A stretch of DNA of 59,542 nucleotides from Paracoccaceae bacterium (GTDB lineage: Bacteria > Pseudomonadota > Alphaproteobacteria > Rhodobacterales > Rhodobacteraceae), in contig JACONJ010000016.1 of the NCBI GenBank assembly GCA_014323785.1, forward strand, positions 1 through 59,542, in the 5' to 3' direction. The notes under the pieces are model-generated. The model was not told where the DNA came from. It made no database searches and worked only from the letters and a program-made list of their open reading frames with translations. The first letter of the stretch is position 1. Every line of letters begins with the position of its first letter. Shown here piece by piece: positions 17,323-26,459 of this stretch. A program made the translations under genes and the position numbers.

Positions 17323-17831
17323 CCGGAAAAATGCGCCCGCTGTGAAAAAACCTTGCGCTTGTGCGGGGTGTTCGGGTAGGAATTCGATGTCTGGCTTTTT
17401 TGCACGGCGGGTTGAAATAGGGGGTTGCGCCCGCGCGTGGCTTGGGGTATTGATTCGTTTATGGCGTTTTGTGCTGACATAATGGGCGTGCGGTTCCCCC
17501 TTATCGGGGGGCTGGTGTTCGGGCGCAGGTTGGGCCTTCGCGGCTTCGCGGCTTCGCGGCTTCGCGGCTTCGCGGCTTCGCGGCTTCGCGGCTTCGCGTA
17601 ATTACACCCGCACAGGTGGCCCTGTCAAGCCCCCCGCCCCGCACACCCGCAGACTTACCAAAACAGAACCACTGCAAACGGGATTCGCCCCAATCTTGGG
17701 GCGGGTGCCGTGCTTTGGCCATGCGCCGGGGCCGCGTGTTTTTGCGGGCCAGCACGAAACAGCGGTAACGGCGATCCAGCCTGCCGGACCACATCAGCAA
17801 CAGCAACCCTTGAACTGAAGGAACTCTGACT
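17323..17831. other. intergenic region upstream of the large RTX gene
   Basis: About 500 bases without a convincing gene. It contains the 8-bp tandem repeat (17537-17598) and presumably the promoter of the RTX gene. Leftward frames here (17238-17480 and 17501-18184) read the repeat as a simple Arg/Glu/Ala/Lys/Pro/Ser periodicity and look spurious. Confidence 0.4.
17537..17598. repeat. 8-bp tandem repeat, about 7.75 copies
   Basis: The unit TTCGCGGC is repeated without error over 62 bases, about 230 bases upstream of the RTX start codon. The period is not a multiple of 3 and lies outside any credible gene. Such perfect short repeats can change length by slipped-strand mispairing and alter promoter spacing, but no effect can be shown from sequence. 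Confidence 0.9.
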
Positions 17832-20800
17832 ATGGCAAAATTTACAGGAACCCCTGCTGCCGACACACTGACCGGCGGTGCCGGTAACGATAAGCTGACC
17901 GGACGCCAGGACAATGATGTTCTCAATGGTGGCAATGGTCGTGACACCCTCTGGGGCGGTGCCGGTGCCGACGCGCTGAAAGGCGGTGCGGGGGATGATT
18001 CCCTGACCGGTGGTGCCGGTGCCGACACGCTGGATGGCGGTGCTGGCAGGGACCGGGCCGGATATGGCAGTTCGGCCGCGGGCGTGAATGTGAACCTTGC
18101 GGCTGGCACGGGTTCCGGTGGCCAGGCCGCGGGCGATGTGCTGCGCGATATTGAGGATTTGATTGGCTCACGCCATGCTGACACCCTGACCGGGGATGCT
18201 GGTGCTAACCATCTTCAAGGTGGTGCCGGTGACGACTCGCTGCGCGGCGGTGCCGGTGACGATAGGCTTTGGGGCGGTGCCGGTGCCGACGCGCTGAAAG
18301 GCGGTGCGGGGGATGATTCCCTGACCAGTGGTGCCGGGGCCGATACGCTGGAAGGCGGGGCGGGCAGGGACCGGGCCAGTTATGCGGGCTCGGGTGAAGG
18401 CGTGAATGTGAACCTTGCCACTGGCACGGGTTCCGGTGGCCAGGCGCGGGGCGACGTGCTGCGCGATATTGAGGATTTGATTGGCTCACGCCATGCTGAC
18501 ACCCTGACCGGGGATGCTGGCGACAACTCGCTTATCGGTAACGAAGGTGCCGACCTGCTCCGCGGTGCTGCTGGCCGCGACGGGCTAAGCGGTGGTGCAG
18601 GGGCCGACACGCTGGATGGTGGTGCGGGTGACAAGGACACGGCCGATTATGAAAATTCGGACGCGGGTGTCACGGTGAACCTTGCGGCAGGCACGGCCAG
18701 CGGTGGCCACGCCCAGGGCGATGTGCTGCGCAATATTGAGCGCATCCGCGGCTCCGCCCATAACGACAGCCTGACCGGGGATGCCAGCAGGAACGTACTG
18801 ACAGGCGGTGCGGGTGCCGACGTGCTAACCGGTGCTGCCGGTGCCGATACGCTGGATGGTGGTGATGGCGATGACGACGCGGTCGCCTATTGGGGTTCGG
18901 ACGCGGGTGTCACGGTGAACCTTGCCACAGGCACGGCCAGCGGTGGCCACGCCCAGGGCGATGTGCTGCGCGATATAGAGAACCTGCACGGCTCGGACCA
19001 TAACGACAGCCTGACCGGGGATAGCCAGGACAACTGGCTGCGCGGCGGTGCCGGTGCCGACACGCTGGATGGCGGTGACGGCGATTACGACTGGGCTGCC
19101 TATGGGGATTCGGACGCGGGCGTGAATGTGAACCTTGCGGCGGGCACGGCCAGCGGTGGCCACGCCACGGGCGATGTCCTGCGCAATATTGAGAACCTGC
19201 ACGGCTCGGACCATGCCGACACCCTGATCGGGGATGCTGGCAACAACGCGTTCTGGGGTGGTGCCGGTGCCGACACGCTGGATGGCGGTGATGGCGACGA
19301 TGACTGGGCCAACTATTGGGGTTCGGACGCGGGCGTGAATGTGAACCCTGCGGCGGGCACGGCCAGCGGTGGCCATGCCCAGGGCGATGTGCTGCGCGAT
19401 ATAGAGAACCTGCACGGCTCGGACCATAACGACAGCCTGACCGGGGATAGCCAGGACAACTGGCTGCGCGGCGGTGCCGGTGACGACTCGCTGGAAGGCG
19501 GCGCGGGTAACGATACCCTGACCGGCGGTGGCGGTGATGACATCCTGACGGGCGGTGCCGGGGCTGACCACTTCCGCTTTGTGGAATCCGGGTCTGGTGC
19601 CGATACCATCACGGACTTTGACACGGATGAGGACAAACTCTACCTTGACACGGAAGAGTTCGCGGATGCCGCGGCGGTTATTGCTGCCGTAGAGGTTGTT
19701 GACGCCAACACCCTGCGCCTTGCTTTGCCGGGTGATGGTAACAGCGTCACGTTCACCCAGACAGGCCATGGGTATGCTGATGATGCGGCGGCCAGGACAG
19801 CATTGACCAGCGAGCAAAACGACCATGGATTTGTCATGCTCGCCGGCTCGGATGATGATGACGAGGTTACTGGCCAGACCCTGTATGGTGGTGACGGGGA
19901 CGACGTGCTGATCGGTGGTGACGGGGACGACTCGCTGGAAGGCGATGCCGGGGCCGACTCGCTGTATGGTGGTGACGGGGACGACTCGCTGGAAGGCGAT
20001 GCCGGGGCCGACTCGCTGTATGGTGGTGACGGGAACGACTCGCTGGTAGGCGACGATGCCGGGGGAGGCGATACCGGGGCCGACACGCTGGTAGGCGGGG
20101 CCGGTGCCGACACGCTGGAAGGAGGCTGGATCTTTTATAATGATTATACAGGTTATTATGATAACGCTGATTGGGCCAGTTATTGGGGTTCGGACGCGGG
20201 CGTGAATGTGAACCTTGACACTGGCAAGGGCAGTGGTGGCCACGCCCAGGGCGATGTGCTGCGCAATATTGAGAACCTGGTTGGTTCGGAGCATGACGAC
20301 ACCCTGACCGGCGATGGTAGCCGGAACACCTTGCACGGCGGGGCTGGGGCCGACGCGCTGAACGGTGGTAGCAGGACCGACACGCTGGAAGGCGGGGCCG
20401 GGGCCGACACGCTGAACGGTGGTAGCGGTGACGACACGGCCAGTTATGCGGGATCGGACGCGGGCGTGAATGTGAACCTTGCCACAGGCAAGGGCAGCGG
20501 TGGCCACGCCCAGGGCGATGTGCTGCGCAATATTGAGCGCATCCGCGGCTCCGCCCATAATGACAGCCTGACCGGGGATGCTGGTGACAATCTGCTGCGC
20601 GGCAATGCCGGGGCCGACACGCTGGATGGCGGTGCTGGCACGGACCGGGCCAGTTATACGGGTTCGGGTGCTGCTGTGACTGTAAGCCTTGCCGATGGCA
20701 CGGCCAGCGGTGGCCACGCCCAGGGCGATGTGCTGCGCAATATTGAAAACCTGCACGGATCAAGCCATAACGACTCCCTGACCGGGGATAGCCAGAACAA

Positions 20801-21737
20801 CTGGATCGCTGGTGCCGCGGGTGACGACACGCTGATTGGCGGGGCCGGGGCCGACACGCTGGATGGCGAGGAGGATGGCTGGCGGGACCATAACAACACG
20901 GCCAGTTATGCGGGTTCGGACGCGAGCGTGACTGTAAGCCTTTTCAATGGCACGGCCAGCGGTGGCCACGCCCAGGGCGACGTGCTGCGCAATATTGGGC
21001 ACCTGGTTGGTTCGGACCATGCCGACGACCTGGATGGTGATGATCGTAACAACGTGCTGAACGGTGGGGCGGGTAACGATAGCCTTTGGGGCGGGGACGG
21101 GAAAGATACGCTGATCGGTGGTGAAGGTGACGACTGGCTGAGGGGCGGTTACGGGAGCGATATGCTGATCGGTGGTGCCGGTGCCGACACGCTGGATGGC
21201 GGTGCTGGCACGGACCGGGCCAGTTATACGGGTTCGGACGCGGGCGTCACGGTGAACCTTGCCACTGGCACGGGCAGCGGTGGCCACGCCGAGGGCGATG
21301 TGCTGCGTAATATTGAGCGCGTCCGGGGCTCCGCCCATAACGACAGCCTGACTGGCAGTGAAGGTGACGACACGCTGGATGGCGGTGCCGGGGCCGACAC
21401 GCTGAACGGTGGTGCCGGTGACGACACGCTGGATGGCGGTGCCGGTGACGACGAACTGCACGGTGGTGCCGGGGCTGACCACTTCCGCTTCCTGGATTAC
21501 GATCATAATAGAGGTCCCGTAACTTTTGGTAAAGATACCATCACGGACTTTGACGTGACCGAGGACAAGATCGTCCTTCATAAGGACTGGGACGACTTCG
21601 CGGACTTCGCGGCACGCTCCAACAGATTCACAGCGTCCGGAGATGATGTTCTTATCACCATTTGGTTCAGCACCCTCACTGTCCAGGATACTGAACTGGA
21701 TGACATCAATACCGCGGATGTGTTCCTGTTCGTTTGA
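17832..21737 (+). CDS. large RTX (hemolysin-type calcium-binding repeat) protein
   Basis: This acidic, glycine-rich protein of 1301 residues is built almost wholly of RTX nonapeptides (GGAGADTLDGG type) interrupted by about 11 copies of a module of the YxGSDAGVxVNLxxG...SGGHAxGDVLRxIE kind. Two serralysin-like caps are present, GADHFRF...DTITDFDTDEDKL near residue 580 and GADHFRF...DTITDFDVTEDKI near 1215, so it resembles two RTX proteins joined end to end. There is no N-terminal signal. The C-terminus ends in the hydrophobic DVFLFV expected of type I secretion substrates. No catalytic domain or T1SS genes are seen nearby. GAAGGAA precedes the ATG. Surface-layer, biofilm or adhesion roles are guesses. 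Confidence 0.9.
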   Translation: MAKFTGTPAADTLTGGAGNDKLTGRQDNDVLNGGNGRDTLWGGAGADALKGGAGDDSLTGGAGADTLDGGAGRDRAGYGSSAAGVNVNLAAGTGSGGQAAGDVLRDIEDLIGSRHADTLTGDAGANHLQGGAGDDSLRGGAGDDRLWGGAGADALKGGAGDDSLTSGAGADTLEGGAGRDRASYAGSGEGVNVNLATGTGSGGQARGDVLRDIEDLIGSRHADTLTGDAGDNSLIGNEGADLLRGAAGRDGLSGGAGADTLDGGAGDKDTADYENSDAGVTVNLAAGTASGGHAQGDVLRNIERIRGSAHNDSLTGDASRNVLTGGAGADVLTGAAGADTLDGGDGDDDAVAYWGSDAGVTVNLATGTASGGHAQGDVLRDIENLHGSDHNDSLTGDSQDNWLRGGAGADTLDGGDGDYDWAAYGDSDAGVNVNLAAGTASGGHATGDVLRNIENLHGSDHADTLIGDAGNNAFWGGAGADTLDGGDGDDDWANYWGSDAGVNVNPAAGTASGGHAQGDVLRDIENLHGSDHNDSLTGDSQDNWLRGGAGDDSLEGGAGNDTLTGGGGDDILTGGAGADHFRFVESGSGADTITDFDTDEDKLYLDTEEFADAAAVIAAVEVVDANTLRLALPGDGNSVTFTQTGHGYADDAAARTALTSEQNDHGFVMLAGSDDDDEVTGQTLYGGDGDDVLIGGDGDDSLEGDAGADSLYGGDGDDSLEGDAGADSLYGGDGNDSLVGDDAGGGDTGADTLVGGAGADTLEGGWIFYNDYTGYYDNADWASYWGSDAGVNVNLDTGKGSGGHAQGDVLRNIENLVGSEHDDTLTGDGSRNTLHGGAGADALNGGSRTDTLEGGAGADTLNGGSGDDTASYAGSDAGVNVNLATGKGSGGHAQGDVLRNIERIRGSAHNDSLTGDAGDNLLRGNAGADTLDGGAGTDRASYTGSGAAVTVSLADGTASGGHAQGDVLRNIENLHGSSHNDSLTGDSQNNWIAGAAGDDTLIGGAGADTLDGEEDGWRDHNNTASYAGSDASVTVSLFNGTASGGHAQGDVLRNIGHLVGSDHADDLDGDDRNNVLNGGAGNDSLWGGDGKDTLIGGEGDDWLRGGYGSDMLIGGAGADTLDGGAGTDRASYTGSDAGVTVNLATGTGSGGHAEGDVLRNIERVRGSAHNDSLTGSEGDDTLDGGAGADTLNGGAGDDTLDGGAGDDELHGGAGADHFRFLDYDHNRGPVTFGKDTITDFDVTEDKIVLHKDWDDFADFAARSNRFTASGDDVLITIWFSTLTVQDTELDDINTADVFLFV

Positions 21738-21755
21738 CCCCGACGCCACCACGTC

Positions 21756-21771
21756 GTGATCCCCTGATCAC
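21756..21771 (+). terminator. stem-loop after the RTX gene
   Basis: Perfect 6-bp arms GTGATC and GATCAC around a 4-base loop begin 19 bases after the RTX stop, between convergent genes. There is no U-tract, so intrinsic termination is uncertain. Confidence 0.3.
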
Positions 21772-21895
21772 CCGCCCCCCCCCTGCGCGGTGGCTGGCCC
21801 CGAACCCCGGCCGCCGTTCGCGTTTGTCGCTGAACCGCCGGACAGCCCGCCCTGTTTCACCCCCGTCCCGCACGTGTTCCGGCGTGGCTATTGCG

Positions 21896-23893
21896 TCAGT
21901 TCAAATGGGCGATCAGGCGTGCATGTTTGTCAAAGGCCCGGATCGTTGCCCCCAAACTGGGCAATTGTGCCGCTTCCAGCATCGGGATCATCTTGCGAAA
22001 CGCTTCCGCCGTGCCGATGGCATCACCGATGGCTGTGTGGCGATCGGCCACGGCAATGGAAACGCCCAACCGATCACAAAGCGCGTCCAGCGTGTGGTCC
22101 GCCGATTGCCCGAACAGAATCGCTGAACACAGCACGGTATCCAGGATCGGCTGATCAAACCGTGCGCCGATATCGGCCTCTCGCCGTTGCAGAAAACGCA
22201 TGTCAAAGGGCGCGTTATGGGCCACCAGCACCGCGCCGCTGGCATAGGCGTGGAACTGTTTCAGGGCCTGGGCAACCGATGGCGCGCCCTGGACCATCTT
22301 ATCGGTGATGCCATGGACGTCGATGGAGGTTTGCGGGATTTTGCGGCCCGGATCGACCAGCGTGTTGAAGCCTTCCGCCTCCAGGATTCGGCCATTGACA
22401 ATGCGCACCGCGGCGATCTGGCAAATCTCGTCAACCTGGGGATTAAGGCCCGTGGTCTCGGTATCAAAAATCACGTAGCTCAGTTGCCTTAACGCGGCCT
22501 CGGACATGTCTTTGGGCAATTCGGCGTGCAGAAGCTCAAAATCGTACTGGATGACGCGGGTGGCCGCAGGCGGGCGCGGCGCGGCCAGGGGCAGGGGCAG
22601 ATGCAGCGCACCAGAGGGATCGCACGTCACGCGGGTGCCGTGGCTGACCAGTACATCGCGGCCAGCGAATTGTGCCAGACCAGGGCTCAGGGGCGCGTTA
22701 AGCCATGCAGCAAGCGTGGCGTCCCCCGGCGGTGCGCCCATGGCCGAAAGCACAAGCGTACCCATGCCGGTGGGGAAGTCGGCCAGCCGCAGCGTCAGGT
22801 CGGCCGCACCGTCACCCGCCCAGTTAAGCGCAAGCCGTTCCAGAAGCCGGGTCACCGCGAAACCATCACAGCGCAGCCTGGTGGCGGGCAGGTCACAGCC
22901 AAGGTGCAGCCCCTTACGCTTCAGCCGGGCGCAAAGCGCGGTACCCAGATCACTGGTGGCCAGTGCCTCCATCGGCCACCACGCTGTGTCGGTTCTGGCC
23001 TTCCTGGCGATCGTCTGCGCCAGCACATCCCGCAAAGGGGCGGCAGCGGGGCTTCCCTTTGGCAGGGCGGGCAGGGCTGCCCGGACCCCCCGGATAAGGT
23101 CGGACAAAAGCCGCTCTCGCGCGGCATGGATCGCCAGATCACCGCTGACATCGCGCAGGCCAAGGATATAGCCAGGCTGTTTGCCCTCGTGCCCTTCCAG
23201 CCACATCAGCCGCATCCGTCCTTCCAGAAGCTGTGCGCCGGACCGCGTGGCGCAAAGGATATCGGCACTTTCGCGGGCCTCGGCAGCAACCAGCCGGTCA
23301 TAGGCCTGGCGCACAGGGCCGGGCAGAAGCACATCCGCCAAAGGGCGGTTGAGGCCTAGGGCGGGGCTGTCATCAAGGATTTCCCGCGCCCGACCGTTAT
23401 ACAGCACAATGGAATGCCCGGCGGTGCAAAACAGAACGCCATCGGGCACCTCGGCCAAAAGGGCCTCTAACCGCGATTTTTCCAACCCCAGCCTAGCGGT
23501 TTCGCGCCCGATCTCCAGCGCAAGCGCGTTGCGCGTTTGGGCCAGGTTGCGTGCCACCGCCGCTGCTGCCGGGGCCAGATCGCCCAGGTAGCGCGCGGGC
23601 GCGTGATCAATATCCCGGTCTACATCAGCGTGGGCGCGGGCGCGCATATCGGTGGCCAGACGTTCCACCGGCCGGGCGACATGTTCGTCAAACAGTACCC
23701 AGACCCACGTTGTCAGCCCGACAATCGCAAGCGCACCAATAACGCCCGCAACCACAAAGGCCCCAAGCGCGTGAGCTTCACCCAGGCGGATATAGCCGAT
23801 GGTCAGCCCGCCGATGATAAGAACCGCGCCGCCCAGGGCACACAGGGCAAAGAACAGAAAGATGCGCAGACGCAAGGACAGATGGATAAGCAT
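21896..23893 (-). CDS. membrane protein with sensor-like region and DEDDh 3'-5' exonuclease domain
   Basis: This 665-residue protein starts with two membrane helices (about 8-33 and 42-68), then a HAMP-like linker (FDEHVARPVERLATDM), a PAS-like region (LLAEVPDGVLFCTAGHSIVLYNGRA, shown here only in part by its core EVPDGVLF), and a region resembling a histidine kinase core without the phospho-accepting H-box. The C-terminal 190 residues are a DnaQ-type exonuclease: DTETTG (about 475), HNAPFDMRFL, and HTAIGD giving H-x4-D. Homologues called polymerase III epsilon-like occur beside VC_2705-type symporter genes in many proteobacteria. A replicative role is unlikely; a membrane-tied nuclease responding to a signal is inferred. 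It ends the leftward acetate cluster. Confidence 0.82.
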   Translation of the reverse strand: MLIHLSLRLRIFLFFALCALGGAVLIIGGLTIGYIRLGEAHALGAFVVAGVIGALAIVGLTTWVWVLFDEHVARPVERLATDMRARAHADVDRDIDHAPARYLGDLAPAAAAVARNLAQTRNALALEIGRETARLGLEKSRLEALLAEVPDGVLFCTAGHSIVLYNGRAREILDDSPALGLNRPLADVLLPGPVRQAYDRLVAAEARESADILCATRSGAQLLEGRMRLMWLEGHEGKQPGYILGLRDVSGDLAIHAARERLLSDLIRGVRAALPALPKGSPAAAPLRDVLAQTIARKARTDTAWWPMEALATSDLGTALCARLKRKGLHLGCDLPATRLRCDGFAVTRLLERLALNWAGDGAADLTLRLADFPTGMGTLVLSAMGAPPGDATLAAWLNAPLSPGLAQFAGRDVLVSHGTRVTCDPSGALHLPLPLAAPRPPAATRVIQYDFELLHAELPKDMSEAALRQLSYVIFDTETTGLNPQVDEICQIAAVRIVNGRILEAEGFNTLVDPGRKIPQTSIDVHGITDKMVQGAPSVAQALKQFHAYASGAVLVAHNAPFDMRFLQRREADIGARFDQPILDTVLCSAILFGQSADHTLDALCDRLGVSIAVADRHTAIGDAIGTAEAFRKMIPMLEAAQLPSLGATIRAFDKHARLIAHLN

Positions 23894-23985
23894 TGCTTGG
23901 GGCCTCCTTCTTGCCCCGCGCGGTTCGGGGTTTGGCCTTTGGCGGTTCCACGGGTGCGCAGGGCCACGGGATCAGGCCGGTTGGG

Positions 23986-24519
23986 TTAGCCGGGTGTGTT
24001 CCTTCCTTCACAAACAGCCGTGATGATCGGGTCGTCGGGGTGGGAGGCTTGCCAATTGGCATTGGCGGGCGCGCCGGTGTCTGAAAATGTCACCCCGGGC
24101 CCAAGCCTGGCCCGGCGCGGGGGGGTGCAATCGACCAGATGGGGCAGAACCTTTTGCGGCTGCCAGCGTTCCTGGACGCGCAATTGCACCACCCGGATGC
24201 CCGAACCAGGCGCGGTTTCCACAACCTCTGACGGCGCATAGGCGATGAAGCCCCGCACCCAGGGGCGCACAAAGGTCCAGGGTTGATACCATGCCTGCTG
24301 TTCGCGTTCCGACACGATAACCAAATCCGGGGGCATGGTGCGCAGCACATTCGGATACCAGCCATATTCCGTGGCCACAGTGGCCACAAGCATCGCCAGG
24401 CCCGCGCAGATCGGCACAATGCCCCTGGGCAGGCGTTTACGGCTGAGCACCCGCAGCCCCAAGCCAATCCCGGCCCCGGCAAAGGCGGCGACAAGGGCGG
24501 TTAGAAGGCTCCAGAACAT
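23986..24519 (-). CDS. hypothetical membrane protein of the acetate-symporter cluster
   Basis: This 177-residue protein has two N-terminal membrane segments (MFWSLLTALVAAFAGAGIGL; then IVPICAGLAMLVATVATEYG) and a soluble domain of about 110 residues beginning PNVLRTMPPDLVIVSERE. I know no name for the family, but such a gene accompanies DUF294/symporter clusters. A GTG at 24558 overlaps the upstream gene by 20 bases and would add 13 polar residues; ATG 24519 starts directly with the membrane segment and is preferred. It lies between the DUF294 gene and the exonuclease gene, all in one direction with short gaps. Confidence 0.65.
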   Translation of the reverse strand: MFWSLLTALVAAFAGAGIGLGLRVLSRKRLPRGIVPICAGLAMLVATVATEYGWYPNVLRTMPPDLVIVSEREQQAWYQPWTFVRPWVRGFIAYAPSEVVETAPGSGIRVVQLRVQERWQPQKVLPHLVDCTPPRRARLGPGVTFSDTGAPANANWQASHPDDPIITAVCEGRNTPG

Positions 24520-24538
24520 TGCGGGGGCTGTGCGTGCG

Positions 24539-26353
24539 TCAGTTGAGGTAGCCGCCACCGGAAGATCCGGCCGCGGATTGCATGGTTTTGATCACAACAA
24601 AGGCATCGCGGAGGTGGTTCCGCTCAAAATCGCTGAGATCGGCGGGGGGCATGAAATTATCCGGGGGGGTACCGCTTTTGATCTGTCTGGCCTGATGGTC
24701 CAGCCGTGCCTGGGCGATTATATCATAGGCATCACGCAGGTCGCGCCCGCCCGAGGAAGACACGGTGCCGGCGTCCATCGCGGCCAGAAGGCGCGCACGG
24801 GTATTGACCGGGGTCAATTGCCCCTTCAGTGCGTAGATTCGGCCCAGATCCACCACCGGCACAACACCATTATGTTTCATGTCGATGGTGTTCTTGTGCT
24901 CACCCCCACGCACGGTGGCAAAACCACGGAACAGGCCCAAAGGCGGCTGATGCTTCAGTGAGTTTGAGGTCATATGCGCCACGAAAATTGAGTTTGAGGC
25001 AGCAGCGTTCAGTGTTTCGGCCTGGAGATCCTCAAACAAACCGCCGTTCCCGCCGATGGGGCGCAGATCAAACATGACCGAGGCCAGCATCTGCGCCCTG
25101 GGGCCGGGCGTTGTGATCCAGCCGCGGAAGTAATCACGCCAGACCTTCAGCGGCTGCCGCCATTGCGGGTTCGTTGCCATCATATCGCCGGGGCAATGAA
25201 AATAGCCCGCCTTATCCAGCCCGTCCGAGACGAATTTGGCAAGCCCGGCGAAATAGGCGTCGTGTTCGGCTGTGGTGTCATCGGACAGGATCAGGCAGTT
25301 GTCCTGATCGCTGACGCCGGTTTGTTCCTGGCGGCCCTGGCTACCGCAGGCCAGCCACAGATAAGGGACCGGCGGGGGGCCGAGTGTTTTTTCAGCCAGG
25401 GCCAGAAGGCGGCGCGTGGTGGCATCACAGATATCCGTGATCAGCCGAGTGACGACATGATGGGGGTTTTGCGCGGCCACAAGCTGCACCAGAAGGTCGG
25501 GAATTTTGCCAACGATCCCGGCAATTGCGGCACTGTCGGGGGCGGTGGCGATATCCCGGATCAGTCCAGCGGAAGAAGTTGCCTGAAACCGCATCAGATC
25601 GGTTTGCGTCAGGATGCCCACCAGTGCGCCCGCCTGTACCACGGGCATATGGGTGATGCCCTGTTCCACCATTGTGTGCAGCACATCGGCCACCAGTGCG
25701 GTGGGCGGCAAGGTGACGGGGTCGGTGGTCATGATCCGCCGGATCGGGGTGTCGGGCGGCAGCCCTTCGGCCACCGCGCGAGAGGCAATGTCACCCGTGG
25801 TCAGGATGCCGTGCACAGTCTTGCCGTCGGCCACGATGATGCAAGAGACGTGGATGTTCCGCATCGCGCGCGCGGCCTCAACCAGCGGTGTGTCGGGTGG
25901 GCAGGCCAGGGGCGCGGGCGTCATCAGGTCGCGCAGTGTCATCGTGGTGAGGTTTTGCCTTCGGGCCGAAGCCGGGTGCGTATGATCAAAGAATTTCAAA
26001 ACGCCGGGGTGATCCTTCACAAGATTATGGAACACCCCGGCGGGGATGGTGATAAGCGTGCTGTCCTCGGACGCCGTCGCGGTGGTGCTGGCGGTGCCGC
26101 CCTGCATCAACCCGCGTTCGCCAAAGGAATTGCCCGGCCCCAGGATCGAAAGCAGTGCGCCGCTGGCATCGGTAATGTCAACCCGCCCCGCGGCGATCAG
26201 GTAAAGCGCGCATTGCGGCATTCCGGGGGAAAAGATGACCTCTGCCGCTACGGCAGAGTGCAGGCCGACGCTGTTGACAAGCTGCGCCCGGTCGTCTTCG
26301 GGCAGCGTGTCATAGGGGGGCGTTTCGGAAAGCAGGGTTGCAATGTCGGGCAT
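24539..26353 (-). CDS. DUF294 nucleotidyltransferase with cNMP-binding and CBS domains
   Basis: This 604-residue signal protein has domains in order: a cyclic-nucleotide-binding fold (about 10-125, ILGPGNSFGERGLM), a CBS pair (about 140-270, DLMTPAPLACPPDTPLVEAA and RIMTTDPVTLPPTALVADV), then a DUF294 nucleotidyltransferase domain with the GlnD/KNTase-like motif CGSQGRQEQTGVSDQDN and an all-helical C-terminal domain. It probably modifies or regulates a partner in response to nucleotides; the obvious candidate is the sodium:solute symporter 106 bases upstream, with which such genes are regularly linked. The target is not proven. Confidence 0.88.
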   Translation of the reverse strand: MPDIATLLSETPPYDTLPEDDRAQLVNSVGLHSAVAAEVIFSPGMPQCALYLIAAGRVDITDASGALLSILGPGNSFGERGLMQGGTASTTATASEDSTLITIPAGVFHNLVKDHPGVLKFFDHTHPASARRQNLTTMTLRDLMTPAPLACPPDTPLVEAARAMRNIHVSCIIVADGKTVHGILTTGDIASRAVAEGLPPDTPIRRIMTTDPVTLPPTALVADVLHTMVEQGITHMPVVQAGALVGILTQTDLMRFQATSSAGLIRDIATAPDSAAIAGIVGKIPDLLVQLVAAQNPHHVVTRLITDICDATTRRLLALAEKTLGPPPVPYLWLACGSQGRQEQTGVSDQDNCLILSDDTTAEHDAYFAGLAKFVSDGLDKAGYFHCPGDMMATNPQWRQPLKVWRDYFRGWITTPGPRAQMLASVMFDLRPIGGNGGLFEDLQAETLNAAASNSIFVAHMTSNSLKHQPPLGLFRGFATVRGGEHKNTIDMKHNGVVPVVDLGRIYALKGQLTPVNTRARLLAAMDAGTVSSSGGRDLRDAYDIIAQARLDHQARQIKSGTPPDNFMPPADLSDFERNHLRDAFVVIKTMQSAAGSSGGGYLN

Positions 26354-26459
26354 GGGTGGTCTGTCCCTGAACCAGATCGGCGCACCCCAATCCTTCGGGA
26401 TGCGCCGGGGGTGAACGGGGCCTGCTGCAGACCGCAGGCCCCATATTGGACCGAAGCCG

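Noticed and set aside
17537-17598. Tandem repeat considered as CRISPR
   Set aside because: Units are 8 bp without spacers and no cas genes are near.
18825-20756. 643-codon leftward frame rich in Val/Ile/Arg/Gln repeats
   Set aside because: It is the antisense shadow of the RTX repeats; its periodicity mirrors the calcium-binding nonapeptides and it has no family features.
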